From contig NZ_JAQBOF010000038.1 in assembly GCF_028288185.1 (NCBI RefSeq), positions 17,434 through 81,433 of the forward strand: 64,000 bases of DNA, read 5' to 3'. The position numbers and the translations under genes are program-made. Numbering within the stretch: position 1 is the stretch's first letter; each line of letters starts with the position of its first letter. Below the pieces are notes generated by a model. The model worked only from the letters and a program-made list of their open reading frames with translations, had not been told where the DNA came from and searched no databases. This stretch comes from Mucilaginibacter sp. GTDB lineage: Bacteria; Bacteroidota; Bacteroidia; Sphingobacteriales; Sphingobacteriaceae. This document shows positions 52,730-60,911 of the stretch, in pieces.

Positions 52730-54568
52730 ATGAAGACTTATTTCAGGTTACTTTCATTTGCCAAGCCAATTGAAAAATTTGCCATTCCATATATAATAGC
52801 CACCATATTTTCTATCATTTTTAATACGCTTAACCTGGCGTTGCTGGCCCCGTTATTACAAACATTATTCTCTTCTGATAAAACAAGCGGCATTGCATCT
52901 GTACAGGCACATGTTAAACCACACTCGTGGTTTGATATAATGGGTATGTTTAATTATTATGTACACTATCTTATAGATCATTATAATGCATGGGTAACTT
53001 TACAGGTAGTTTGCGGCATTATTGTAGCCTCAGTTATATTGGGTAATTTGTTCAGGTATATATCCCAGCGTATTATGGAAAATTTAAGGGTGCACACGCT
53101 TTTAAATTTACGTAGATCAGTTTTTGATAATGTGATGAACCTGCACCTGGGCTTTTTTAGTAACGAGCGCAAAGGTGATATCATATCCAAAGTAGCATCA
53201 GATGTACAGGTGGTACAATATTCTGTTACAGGAACCTTGCAGGTAGTATTTAAAGAACCGCTACAACTTATCGCCTATATAGTAATGTTGTTTTTAATAA
53301 GCGCTAAGCTTACTTTTTACTCGTTGTTGGTTATCCCGGTATCGGCATTTATTATATCGCGTATAGTAAAAAGGCTTAAATCGCAGGCCATAGCCGCGCA
53401 GGAAACTTATGGCAATATGATAAGTTACCTGGATGAAGCATTATCAGGCATTAAAATTATCAAAGCCTTTAACGCGGGCGATTTTATAAAAACACGTTTT
53501 AATAACGAAAATAAAAAGTACTCGTCCATAGCACGATCTATGGCTAAGCGCCAGCAACTGGCATCGCCTGTGTCCGAAACCATGGGTGTTGCTATGGTAA
53601 GCTGCATCGTATTGTATGGTGGGTATTTAATATTAAACAAAACATCGGCATTAAGCGGTCCTGCATTTATAGCTTATATCGCTTTGTTCTCGCAGGTAAT
53701 GCGCCCGGCTAAAGCCATATCAGATTCATTTAGCAACATCCACTCCGGCATAGCTGCCGGCGAGCGTGTATTAGCGTTGATAGACGAAAAGCCATTAATA
53801 ATTGATGCGCCAAACGCTATTACAGTAACCGAGTTTAACGAAGGCATCCACTTTAAAAATGTATCGTTCGCTTACGAGGAAAAATTGGTTTTGAATGATG
53901 TTAACTTAAACATCCCCAAAGGAAAAACGGTAGCACTAGTCGGCCCGTCGGGTGGTGGTAAGTCTACTTTGATGGATTTGATCCCACGTTTCATTGATCC
54001 GCAAAGCGGCGAGGTATTGATCGATAACCATAATATTAAATCCATCACTGCCGAATCATTAAGATCATTAATGGGCTTTGTTAACCAGGAATCTATTTTG
54101 TTTAATGATTCTATTTATAATAATATAGCCTTTGGTAAACCCGATGCCACACCAGAACAGGTGGAAGCAGCGGCTCGCATTGCCAACGCGCATAACTTTA
54201 TACTTGAAACCGAAGAAGGTTATGATACCAACATAGGCGACCGTGGTACCAAACTATCCGGCGGACAAAGGCAGCGCATTTGTATAGCCCGTGCCGTTTT
54301 AACCAACCCGCCAATAATGTTGCTGGATGAGGCTACATCAGCATTGGATACCGAATCTGAAAAACTGGTGCAGGATGCCTTGAATAACCTGATGAAGAAC
54401 CGCACCTCATTAATCATCGCTCATCGATTAAGTACTATACAAAATGCGGATATAATTGTGGTGTTAGAAAATGGAAAGATAGCAGAACAAGGCAATCACC
54501 AGGAGTTAATAAGCCATAATGGTTTATATCGAAAGTTGATAGATATGCAAACCTTTAGCGCCGATTAA
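52730..54568 (+). CDS. MsbA-like lipid/LPS-flipping ABC exporter
   Basis: Encodes 612 residues: six transmembrane helices (about 20-330) with an exporter fold and a C-terminal ATPase (about 370-610). Motifs: Walker A GPSGGGKSTLMDL, Q-loop in FVNQESILFNDS, signature LSGGQRQRICIARA, Walker B IMLLDEATSALD, and the switch His in IAHRLST. The coupling helix sequence and the FISYIALFSQVMRP-type fourth/fifth helices are like MsbA. It probably flips lipid A-core or another lipid-linked glycan and follows four glycosyltransferase genes in the same direction. It ends 63 bases before a strong convergent terminator and the papain-tectonin gene. Confidence 0.92.
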   Translation: MKTYFRLLSFAKPIEKFAIPYIIATIFSIIFNTLNLALLAPLLQTLFSSDKTSGIASVQAHVKPHSWFDIMGMFNYYVHYLIDHYNAWVTLQVVCGIIVASVILGNLFRYISQRIMENLRVHTLLNLRRSVFDNVMNLHLGFFSNERKGDIISKVASDVQVVQYSVTGTLQVVFKEPLQLIAYIVMLFLISAKLTFYSLLVIPVSAFIISRIVKRLKSQAIAAQETYGNMISYLDEALSGIKIIKAFNAGDFIKTRFNNENKKYSSIARSMAKRQQLASPVSETMGVAMVSCIVLYGGYLILNKTSALSGPAFIAYIALFSQVMRPAKAISDSFSNIHSGIAAGERVLALIDEKPLIIDAPNAITVTEFNEGIHFKNVSFAYEEKLVLNDVNLNIPKGKTVALVGPSGGGKSTLMDLIPRFIDPQSGEVLIDNHNIKSITAESLRSLMGFVNQESILFNDSIYNNIAFGKPDATPEQVEAAARIANAHNFILETEEGYDTNIGDRGTKLSGGQRQRICIARAVLTNPPIMLLDEATSALDTESEKLVQDALNNLMKNRTSLIIAHRLSTIQNADIIVVLENGKIAEQGNHQELISHNGLYRKLIDMQTFSAD

Positions 54569-54604
54569 AGAAGCGCCATGAAATTAACCTCATGGCGCTT
54601 CTTT
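54567..54604. terminator. Bidirectional terminator between the MsbA-like and peptidase genes
   Basis: A perfect 15-bp stem, AAAGAAGCGCCATGA / TCATGGCGCTTCTTT, with an 8-base loop. T- and A-flanks support termination in both directions between two convergent genes. Confidence 0.88.
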
Positions 54605-54631
54605 ATAGCTAATCTTTAAGATGATTGTTAT

Positions 54632-56293
54632 TTAATTCAATTGTGTCCAAATATAATTATATGGATTATTGACACCTCCTGCCGTGCCGCTGTAAAGGTG
54701 GCCTACTGAGTTTACTACCCAAGGATTGCCAGTTTTATCTACAGCAATGTGAACAGCTGCGCCGTAAATTAATATCCAGTCACTACCAGACCATTTGTAA
54801 ATCCCGTAGCCATCTGTATTTATCGTATTATTCCCTATTGCAAATACACTTCCATTAGCCCCAATTGCTAGATCGGTAATCCTGCCGGGCAATGATTGAA
54901 AAACAGTGCCGTTATATTTAAAAACATAATTCTGAGCATTTATGACCCATGGTCTCCCAGTAGGATCTACTTTTATTTTGACAGCGGCTCCTTGAATTTT
55001 TGTCCATGTGCCATTAGACGCATACCCATATATACCATACCCTCCTATATCAGTGGATGTATCCCCTATACCATACATTGCCCCATTTGCACCTATACTT
55101 ACATCGGTAAGCCCCATTGATACTAGTTGCCAAATATTGGATACGTATTGGAAAAGTTTTCCTTCATTATTTACAACCCAGGGCGTACCGCTAGGTGTTC
55201 CCGTAATAGCAATACCTGCACCGTTTAATCTTGCCCAGGCATTATTTCCCCATTGGTATATTGCATTTCCTCCATTACCAACATTTGTTGCACCTATTGC
55301 ATATAAAGTATTTCCGGCAAATGCAAGATCAGAAACAGTTAATACAGGAATATTAGGTGTACCTACATAAAGTTCAATTTGCAGAGAGGGTTCAGAGAAT
55401 AAATTATAACCGAACCACATCATGCCTGGTCTATCCGGATCCCCAGCGGGATTGTTATTATAGGTAGTTCCATAAGAGTTTTGGACAAGGAAGGCTTGTT
55501 TTGCATCATCGTAACCTACTATACAAACTTCATGACCTGTACCTAAATCATCAGTTCCTACTGCTGAATAAGTGGTGCCATTGTAAAATGCAGTCAGAAA
55601 ACTTGAAAATGCCTTAAATCCCATAACTACCGGAAGGTGATAGCTCAAGGCTATTTTAATATCAGAGATAGTTGAAAGTGAATAAAAATTCCCTATCTTA
55701 TTTGTGGCAGCATCATTTATCACACTAGTGGCAGGTAAATGGCAAAAGTCATCAGAATTGTCCCCAGTGTCTCCAGGGTCAGGGTCTAAAGTATAACTAG
55801 GTATTCCTTTTATCTTTGCAATATTGATTCCATTATATGTGTGCATTCCTGGGTTACCACAACCCCCATAAAACGAATGATCCATTTGATAAATAAACCA
55901 GGGACTTCGTGGGTTGCTAACATTTATACCTGGAAATTCGTTGTTAAGAGTCTCTATCATTGCATCTGTTGCAAATGATACGCAAGTATTGCTAGTACCT
56001 TGGTTCATTACCACTGGGTAATTTAAGTATACACTAGATGGAAGGGTTGCATCAAGCTTTAAATCTTTAGCAAAACCATTCTTTGAAAGAAGTGATTTTA
56101 TTTGATTAAAATCTGCTTTAGGGGCATTTAGATAAGCTTTTCTATCAAGTATAGCACCAAAACCGGGCATTTTTGATACTTGATTTTTTGTTTGATTCGT
56201 TTGAGTTTCAAGTGGTGTTTGTCCCTTTCTACAGGAATCAGCGAATAGGATTAATAAAATACCCGTCAGGAGCGTTGTTAAATTTTTTTTCAT
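54632..56293 (-). CDS. Papain-like (C1A) cysteine peptidase fused to a tectonin-type beta-propeller, putative lipoprotein
   Basis: Encodes 553 residues. The N-terminus has a hydrophobic stretch ending in ADSC (C21), a weak lipobox, followed by a polar linker. The peptidase domain (about 85-310) carries oxyanion Q98, nucleophile C104 in NQGTSNTCVSFA, H254 in GTGHEVCIVGYDD and N272 in QNSYG, so the papain triad is complete. From about 320 to the end, three long repeats (each with WXWN-like pairs, for example TPWVVN, RPWVIN, NPWVVN, and AIGATNVG / GIGDTSTD / AIGNNTIN) match tectonin propeller blades. Tectonin proteins in other organisms bind LPS or modified sugars. A surface lectin-guided peptidase is inferred. 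No propeptide inhibitor is obvious. Confidence 0.8.
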   Translation of the reverse strand: MKKNLTTLLTGILLILFADSCRKGQTPLETQTNQTKNQVSKMPGFGAILDRKAYLNAPKADFNQIKSLLSKNGFAKDLKLDATLPSSVYLNYPVVMNQGTSNTCVSFATDAMIETLNNEFPGINVSNPRSPWFIYQMDHSFYGGCGNPGMHTYNGINIAKIKGIPSYTLDPDPGDTGDNSDDFCHLPATSVINDAATNKIGNFYSLSTISDIKIALSYHLPVVMGFKAFSSFLTAFYNGTTYSAVGTDDLGTGHEVCIVGYDDAKQAFLVQNSYGTTYNNNPAGDPDRPGMMWFGYNLFSEPSLQIELYVGTPNIPVLTVSDLAFAGNTLYAIGATNVGNGGNAIYQWGNNAWARLNGAGIAITGTPSGTPWVVNNEGKLFQYVSNIWQLVSMGLTDVSIGANGAMYGIGDTSTDIGGYGIYGYASNGTWTKIQGAAVKIKVDPTGRPWVINAQNYVFKYNGTVFQSLPGRITDLAIGANGSVFAIGNNTINTDGYGIYKWSGSDWILIYGAAVHIAVDKTGNPWVVNSVGHLYSGTAGGVNNPYNYIWTQLN

Positions 56294-56310
56294 GATTAAG
56301 AATTTAAGTT

Positions 56311-56335
56311 AATTATATTGTATACTAATATAATT
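56311..56335. promoter_or_regulatory. AT-rich palindrome upstream of the papain-tectonin gene
   Basis: Nine-base arms, AATTATATT and AATATAATT, around a 7-base centre (GTATACT), 18 to 42 bases before the ATG. It could be an operator, but the DNA is AT-rich. The remaining 244-base gap shows no gene; a duplicated word ATGGTTAAT is present near 56355. Confidence 0.35.
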
Positions 56336-56537
56336 AAATATTAACCAAAACGAAATGGTTAATTAATGGTTAATCAAAAAAGAGAATTTTAGTAAACAGG
56401 GCTTATAAATATAATCCCGGTTTGTTGCTATCTCACAAGGAAACTAACTAAGGGAGAGGTACCATAGCAATTGATTTATCCTAGCCCGCTAGCATCATAA
56501 TAAACCACAAAATTTATATGGGTTATAGATAATATTC

Positions 56538-57632
56538 TCATCTGCCTATCAACCATTTAGCCCTGCTTTTATTGATCAGCGAAACTATTATAAATGTTAC
56601 AATATAAGCGATTAAAAAGCGAGCTATCATATAAGCCCAGACCTCACCATAGGATAATCCTTTAATGCCAAACCTAAGCGATGGGAATATCATGGGCAAT
56701 AACATAGCCACCAATATATAATGTATAAGGTATATACCGTACGTAGTTTCGCGGGGTTTTATGAAGTTGACGAATTTGAAATTCTTTATTTTCAGCAGGA
56801 AGAAAAAGAAACACATAGAGTATACAATATTGCTTAACCTCAATGTGTTGTAAGGATCTACGCTGTTTTGCGCTTTAAGGTATAATATTTCTTTTATGCC
56901 AATTAGGCCGGTTATTATTGATAAGAAAAGCCAAAGCCAAATAGACGTTTTGTTTAACCATTTTTCAAAAGCGGCTAAATGCCTGTTAAATTGCGCGCCC
57001 AGCCATAAAAAGAATACAAATCCAAATATGGCGGTAGAGTGTCTTGGCTCTATCCACTCGTTATATATATTAAACATATAAAGTACCGTGAATAAAAGCA
57101 AACCCGCTCCCAGCCAATAAGAATACAGGTAACGCTGAAACAACAATAATATACCTATACAAATTAAAAAATTGGGTATAAACCAATAGTTGCTGTATAA
57201 GTAAATAACTTTAAAATAATTAAAGAACCGGGCGGTGTAATTTGGCTCAAACTGGCCATGGTTAAACTGGTAGGCGCTTACCACATCATTCAATACAATT
57301 GTCCCTAAAAAAAACAACGACCAAAATACCCAGGGTAATATGGTATTGTCAACGCGCCTTTTTAAATATTGTAGCGGGGTGTAGGTGGTAAATTTCTCAC
57401 CGATCAAAAATCCGGCTAATAAAAAGAAGGCTATGGTGCCAAATTTTATATACTGAAGAACAGTCGCCAAAGTAATTATACTAAGGCTGTCGGTGGGGTT
57501 GTATTGCTCAGCGTTAAATGAAAAACTATGCTCCATTACAATACTGATCATAGCAATTGCGCGTATGGCATCTATAAACTCATAATTTTTCTTAGCGGGA
57601 ACTTCGTTAACTAAATTCTGCATGAGGGGCAA
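56538..57632 (-). CDS. Acyltransferase family 3 membrane protein (OafA/YrhL type)
   Basis: Encodes 364 residues with about ten transmembrane helices. The N-terminal KNYEFIDAIRAIAMISIVMEH motif contains the conserved first-loop Arg and the acceptor His, as in OafA and related enzymes. The second typical feature, LLAGFLIGEKF, follows. It would move an acetyl or similar group from the cytosol to a surface polysaccharide, perhaps made by the glycosyltransferase cluster upstream. No SGNH domain is fused. It lies between the papain-tectonin gene (same strand, 244 bases away) and the barrel protein. The acceptor is unknown. Confidence 0.88.
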   Translation of the reverse strand: MPLMQNLVNEVPAKKNYEFIDAIRAIAMISIVMEHSFSFNAEQYNPTDSLSIITLATVLQYIKFGTIAFFLLAGFLIGEKFTTYTPLQYLKRRVDNTILPWVFWSLFFLGTIVLNDVVSAYQFNHGQFEPNYTARFFNYFKVIYLYSNYWFIPNFLICIGILLLFQRYLYSYWLGAGLLLFTVLYMFNIYNEWIEPRHSTAIFGFVFFLWLGAQFNRHLAAFEKWLNKTSIWLWLFLSIITGLIGIKEILYLKAQNSVDPYNTLRLSNIVYSMCFFFFLLKIKNFKFVNFIKPRETTYGIYLIHYILVAMLLPMIFPSLRFGIKGLSYGEVWAYMIARFLIAYIVTFIIVSLINKSRAKWLIGR

Positions 57633-57704
57633 ATATACTATTTGAATTAATTAGCTTTTGTCACAATTTTATATTGTATTTAATAAGCAATAACAGGCTA
57701 TAAA

Positions 57705-57735
57705 GCAAAAAGCCACCCGTATTACAGATGGCTTT
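57705..57735 (-). terminator. Terminator after the outer-membrane barrel gene
   Basis: Stem AAAGCCACC / GATGGCTTT (57709-57717 and 57727-57735; one G-U pair), followed by T-runs when read on the minus strand. It is 43 bases past the barrel stop codon. Confidence 0.65.
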
Positions 57736-57777
57736 GCATTTTTATAATAAGATCAGTTAGTTTATATATAATATTGA

Positions 57778-58413
57778 TTAGCCAAATTTAAAACCGAAGC
57801 CTAATTGTACGGCCTGGTTGCGGTATGATGGAACAATATTGTTACCATTTGTATTTCTTCCTTGCATGTCAATTGCATAACGTGCACGCAATTCAACTTT
57901 GTTGGTAACGTTTATACCTAAACCAATTACCCCTTGTAATAAAAGATTGCTGCTGGTATTAACATAATTTTGTTGTTGTGACTTTGTAAAGCTAGCGCTG
58001 AATGAATTGCTTGAAGAAATAGCGTAAGATATTTGCGGGCCTGCATAAAAGCTTATTCGTGAACCTGCTTTAAATTTAGCTAGTACCGGTATGTCAATAT
58101 ATTGAGAGCGTTGCGTAAAGTTACCAAATGAAGTACTTGCGCTGTATCCTTTTTGTGCATATAATATTTCTGGGGTTATTGATAGGGTGTTGTTTATAGG
58201 CAGATCGAATGCAAAACCCGCGCTAAAACCTGCAAGGCCGCTGGTGTTAAAATTTGCACCACCTGTAGTATTTGTCATTGAGGCACTTGCTGTAAAAGCC
58301 ACTATCGGGTCAGTACTACTTGATAAATCATAACGATCACTGTTTAAATATGTTTGAGCGCTTAGGGTCCTTGTAGCCAGCAATATTGTAGCTAAAAGGA
58401 AAATTTTTTTCAT
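57778..58413 (-). CDS. Outer-membrane beta-barrel protein (porin-like family, PorT-type)
   Basis: Encodes 211 residues. A signal peptide (MKKIFLLATILLATRTLSAQ) precedes amphipathic strands with alternating hydrophobic residues, such as FSAGFAFDLPINNTLSITPEILY, SQYIDIPVLAKFKAG, ISFYAGPQISYAIS and the final QLGFGFKFG, a typical C-terminal barrel end. It likely forms an eight-stranded barrel, the common small outer_membrane beta-barrel family in Bacteroidota. The central repeat-like Ser/Asn-rich loop (SSSNSFSASFTKSQ) would face outward. Function is unknown. It is divergent from the GH3 gene. Confidence 0.87.
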   Translation of the reverse strand: MKKIFLLATILLATRTLSAQTYLNSDRYDLSSSTDPIVAFTASASMTNTTGGANFNTSGLAGFSAGFAFDLPINNTLSITPEILYAQKGYSASTSFGNFTQRSQYIDIPVLAKFKAGSRISFYAGPQISYAISSSNSFSASFTKSQQQNYVNTSSNLLLQGVIGLGINVTNKVELRARYAIDMQGRNTNGNNIVPSYRNQAVQLGFGFKFG

Positions 58414-58499
58414 TTAATTATAAATTCTTAACACCCGCTTATACGATGTTTAATAATAAAGTGTTGCATTTTTTTGCCATTTTAATTTACTTTTGGTTT

Positions 58500-60218
58500 A
58501 TGCAGCTAATCAGAAACTATTTAAGACCATTTTTACTATTAATCTTTAACCTTTTTGTTTTACCCGCATTTGCCCAACAGGGTAACTATATTCAATTACT
58601 GGGCCAACAAAATAAATGGGTAGATTCTGTATATAACAAGCTGAGCCGCAGACAGAAAATTGCTCAGCTATTCTTTGTTAGGGCACATACAAACAAGGGG
58701 GTAAAATATGAAGATTCTGTAGCTAATGTTATTGATAAGGAGCAACTTGGTGGTGTAGTGTTCTTTCAAGGCGGACCGGTTAGGCAGGCTGAATTAATCA
58801 ATCGTTATCAGCACATTGCTAAGGTACCCCTACTAATTGCTATGGATGGAGAATGGGGAATTGGAATGAGATTAGACTCTACACTATCATACCCATACCA
58901 GATGACTTTGGGCGCCATACAGGATAACACCTTGATTTACAAGATGGGCCAACAGGTGGCTTATGATTTTAAGCGCCTGGGCATGCAAATGAATTTTGGG
59001 CCCGATATGGATGTAAATAATAACCCCGATAACCCGGTTATTAACTACCGGTCCTTTGGAGATAATAAATATAATGTCGCCAAAAAAGGTATTGCTTATT
59101 TTAAGGGGATGCAGGACGCGGGGTTGCTTACCACCGCAAAACATTTCCCCGGCCATGGCGATACCAATGTCGATTCGCATTTTGAATTACCTTTGCTGCC
59201 TTTTACCCGTCAGCGGTTAGATTCGTTAGAAGAATATCCTTTCAGGGAAGCTATTGCCGCAGGTATTAATGGCGTTATGATAGCCCACATGAGTATCCCC
59301 GCGTTGGATAGCACCAAAAACCGACCGTCAACCTTATCTAAAAAAATTGTGACCGGAGTTTTAAAGGATTCATTAGGCTTTAAGGGATTGGTCGTATCTG
59401 ATGCTATGGAAATGAAGGCGGTAACTAAATACTTCCCTAATGGTGAAGCAGAACTACAGGCATTTTTAGCGGGGAACGATATTATAGAATTATCAATGGA
59501 TTCGAAAAAAGCCATTTTAAAAATACGGAAAGCGGTACGTAAAGGCTTAATATCCAATGCTGATTTTGAAGCGAAAGTAAAAAAGGTACTAGCCGCCAAA
59601 TATTGGGCAGGATTAAATAACCGGAAAGATGTTATAACTACTAACCTCCTTTCTGATCTTAACCGCGAACCGGCCCGTCAGTTGATACAACAATTAAGCG
59701 ATGCCGCGGTAACAATGATAAAAGGTACTACAGAGTCTATACATCTTAATCCATTAGAAAAAACAGCAATTGTAAGCATTGGGGTTGAGAGTTATACAAC
59801 TTTCCAGACAGAACTGGCCAGGTGGTCGCCTAACTGCCATTTGTTCCTGGTAAATAAAAGTACGCCGGTTGCCGACCTGAACCGTATATTAGAAATGCTG
59901 AAGCAATACAACCAGGTTTACGTAAGCATACATGATACCCGTACCCGCCCCGCAAGCAAGCTGGATTACAGTAACGGTGTTAAACAATTTATAGCAGCGC
60001 TGCCCGCAAATAATAAGGTGGTGGTGAGCGTTTTTGCCAACGCCTATACTATTGCCGGCTTGCCGGGCATTGAAAAAAGCGCGGGCCTGCTGGTATGTTA
60101 CCAAATGAGCGATGAATTGCAAAGAGCAGCAGTAAAAGTTATTACCGGGCAATTAAAACCGACGGGTAAGCTGCCGGTAAGCGTGAATGTTTATTTCCCT
60201 ACCGGGACGGGCTTATAG
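58500..60218 (+). CDS. GH3 beta-N-acetylhexosaminidase-like glycoside hydrolase
   Basis: Encodes 572 residues from the ATG at 58500; the upstream ATG at 58446 would add 18 residues before the signal peptide (MQLIRNYLRPFLLLIFNLF, ending in FAQ), so I prefer the later one. The barrel domain (about 40-370) has NagZ-type KHFPGHGDTNVDSH, with the acid/base His at H219, and the nucleophile D301 in VVSDAMEMKAV. A C-terminal alpha/beta domain runs to the end (GKLPVSVNVYF). It would cleave N-acetylhexosamine from peptidoglycan turnover products or glycans. Bacteroidota often fuse this domain to a beta-lactamase-like domain; that extension is absent here. Confidence 0.9.
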   Translation: MQLIRNYLRPFLLLIFNLFVLPAFAQQGNYIQLLGQQNKWVDSVYNKLSRRQKIAQLFFVRAHTNKGVKYEDSVANVIDKEQLGGVVFFQGGPVRQAELINRYQHIAKVPLLIAMDGEWGIGMRLDSTLSYPYQMTLGAIQDNTLIYKMGQQVAYDFKRLGMQMNFGPDMDVNNNPDNPVINYRSFGDNKYNVAKKGIAYFKGMQDAGLLTTAKHFPGHGDTNVDSHFELPLLPFTRQRLDSLEEYPFREAIAAGINGVMIAHMSIPALDSTKNRPSTLSKKIVTGVLKDSLGFKGLVVSDAMEMKAVTKYFPNGEAELQAFLAGNDIIELSMDSKKAILKIRKAVRKGLISNADFEAKVKKVLAAKYWAGLNNRKDVITTNLLSDLNREPARQLIQQLSDAAVTMIKGTTESIHLNPLEKTAIVSIGVESYTTFQTELARWSPNCHLFLVNKSTPVADLNRILEMLKQYNQVYVSIHDTRTRPASKLDYSNGVKQFIAALPANNKVVVSVFANAYTIAGLPGIEKSAGLLVCYQMSDELQRAAVKVITGQLKPTGKLPVSVNVYFPTGTGL

Positions 60219-60321
60219 CAAAAGTGTAGCCGGATGTAGTGCGGTATAGTGCTGCTTTATACGTGTAGCAAAGTGTTATGTGGTGTTTCGAGGTGTTTTC
60301 AAACACTACAACCTTAAATAA

Positions 60322-60555
60322 TTACATCCTTAAACGCAAGGATACCGAGCGGCCAAGTGCCTGCACCAAATTTGGATCAATGGTGTTATTATTATCTTTT
60401 TGGATCCAGGTTTTCCTTTCATCCATCATCAATTCTACTTTTTCGCCGTTAAAAATAAGCTCTAATTCGGTAGTGTGTTTGTCTATCAGGTTTGTATTAA
60501 GTATCTGATAGATATAGTCTTTGTCATCAAAAGTAATCCGTAGCGGTAATCCCAT
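60322..60555 (-). CDS. Small conserved-looking hypothetical protein
   Basis: Encodes 77 residues, charged and lacking a signal peptide: MGLPLRITFDDKDYIYQIL, then HTTELELIFNGEKVELMMD, and a C-terminal ALGRSVSLRLR. The alternating pattern suggests a small beta-sheet protein with a helix. I recall similar short cytosolic proteins in Sphingobacteria but not a name. It follows a 100-base gap after the convergent GH3 gene. Its codon use and start (ATG, 60555) are good. An opposite-strand frame of similar length (60278-60508) is a shadow with poor composition. Confidence 0.65.
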   Translation of the reverse strand: MGLPLRITFDDKDYIYQILNTNLIDKHTTELELIFNGEKVELMMDERKTWIQKDNNNTIDPNLVQALGRSVSLRLRM

Positions 60556-60623
60556 AGTCTCAATCCTCTGGGGTAAAGATAACGATTGTATGCGTTAGTC
60601 TCTTTTATTTTTTTTCTTATCTG

Positions 60624-60779
60624 TTAACATTTTCTCTCTGATATGGCAATGGTTTCTTCCCAGGTGTAGGTTCTGCCAACGCCATTATGATGATCAAGAA
60701 GTCTTCTATCTAATTCATCCAGCTATTCTTGCAAGATTAATTTATCGGCATCGATATCTTTGTCGCTTTGTTCTGGCAT
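60624..60779 (-). pseudogene. Remnant of an addiction-module antitoxin-like gene
   Basis: Reads MPEQSDKDIDADKLILQE, then a TAG stop at 60723-60725, then LDELDRRLLDHHNG and VGRTYTWEETIAISERKC, ending at TAA. The second part matches the C-terminal ELDRRL...GYTWEEV pattern of the small addiction-module antitoxin family (TIGR02574-like). The in-frame TAG interrupts the frame, the N-terminal part is short, and no toxin is next to it. It lies in the 356-base gap before the helicase, which otherwise appears to hold nothing. Confidence 0.55.
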
Positions 60780-60911
60780 TAAGATTTGGGCACCGGCGAT
60801 TTTGGTCGCATATCAAATTTAAATAAAAACTCAACTTCACTATAAATGTGAACCGAATATTTTAATAAGATAGTTCAACACGTCATCTATCCTTACTATC
60901 TTTACTAAACA

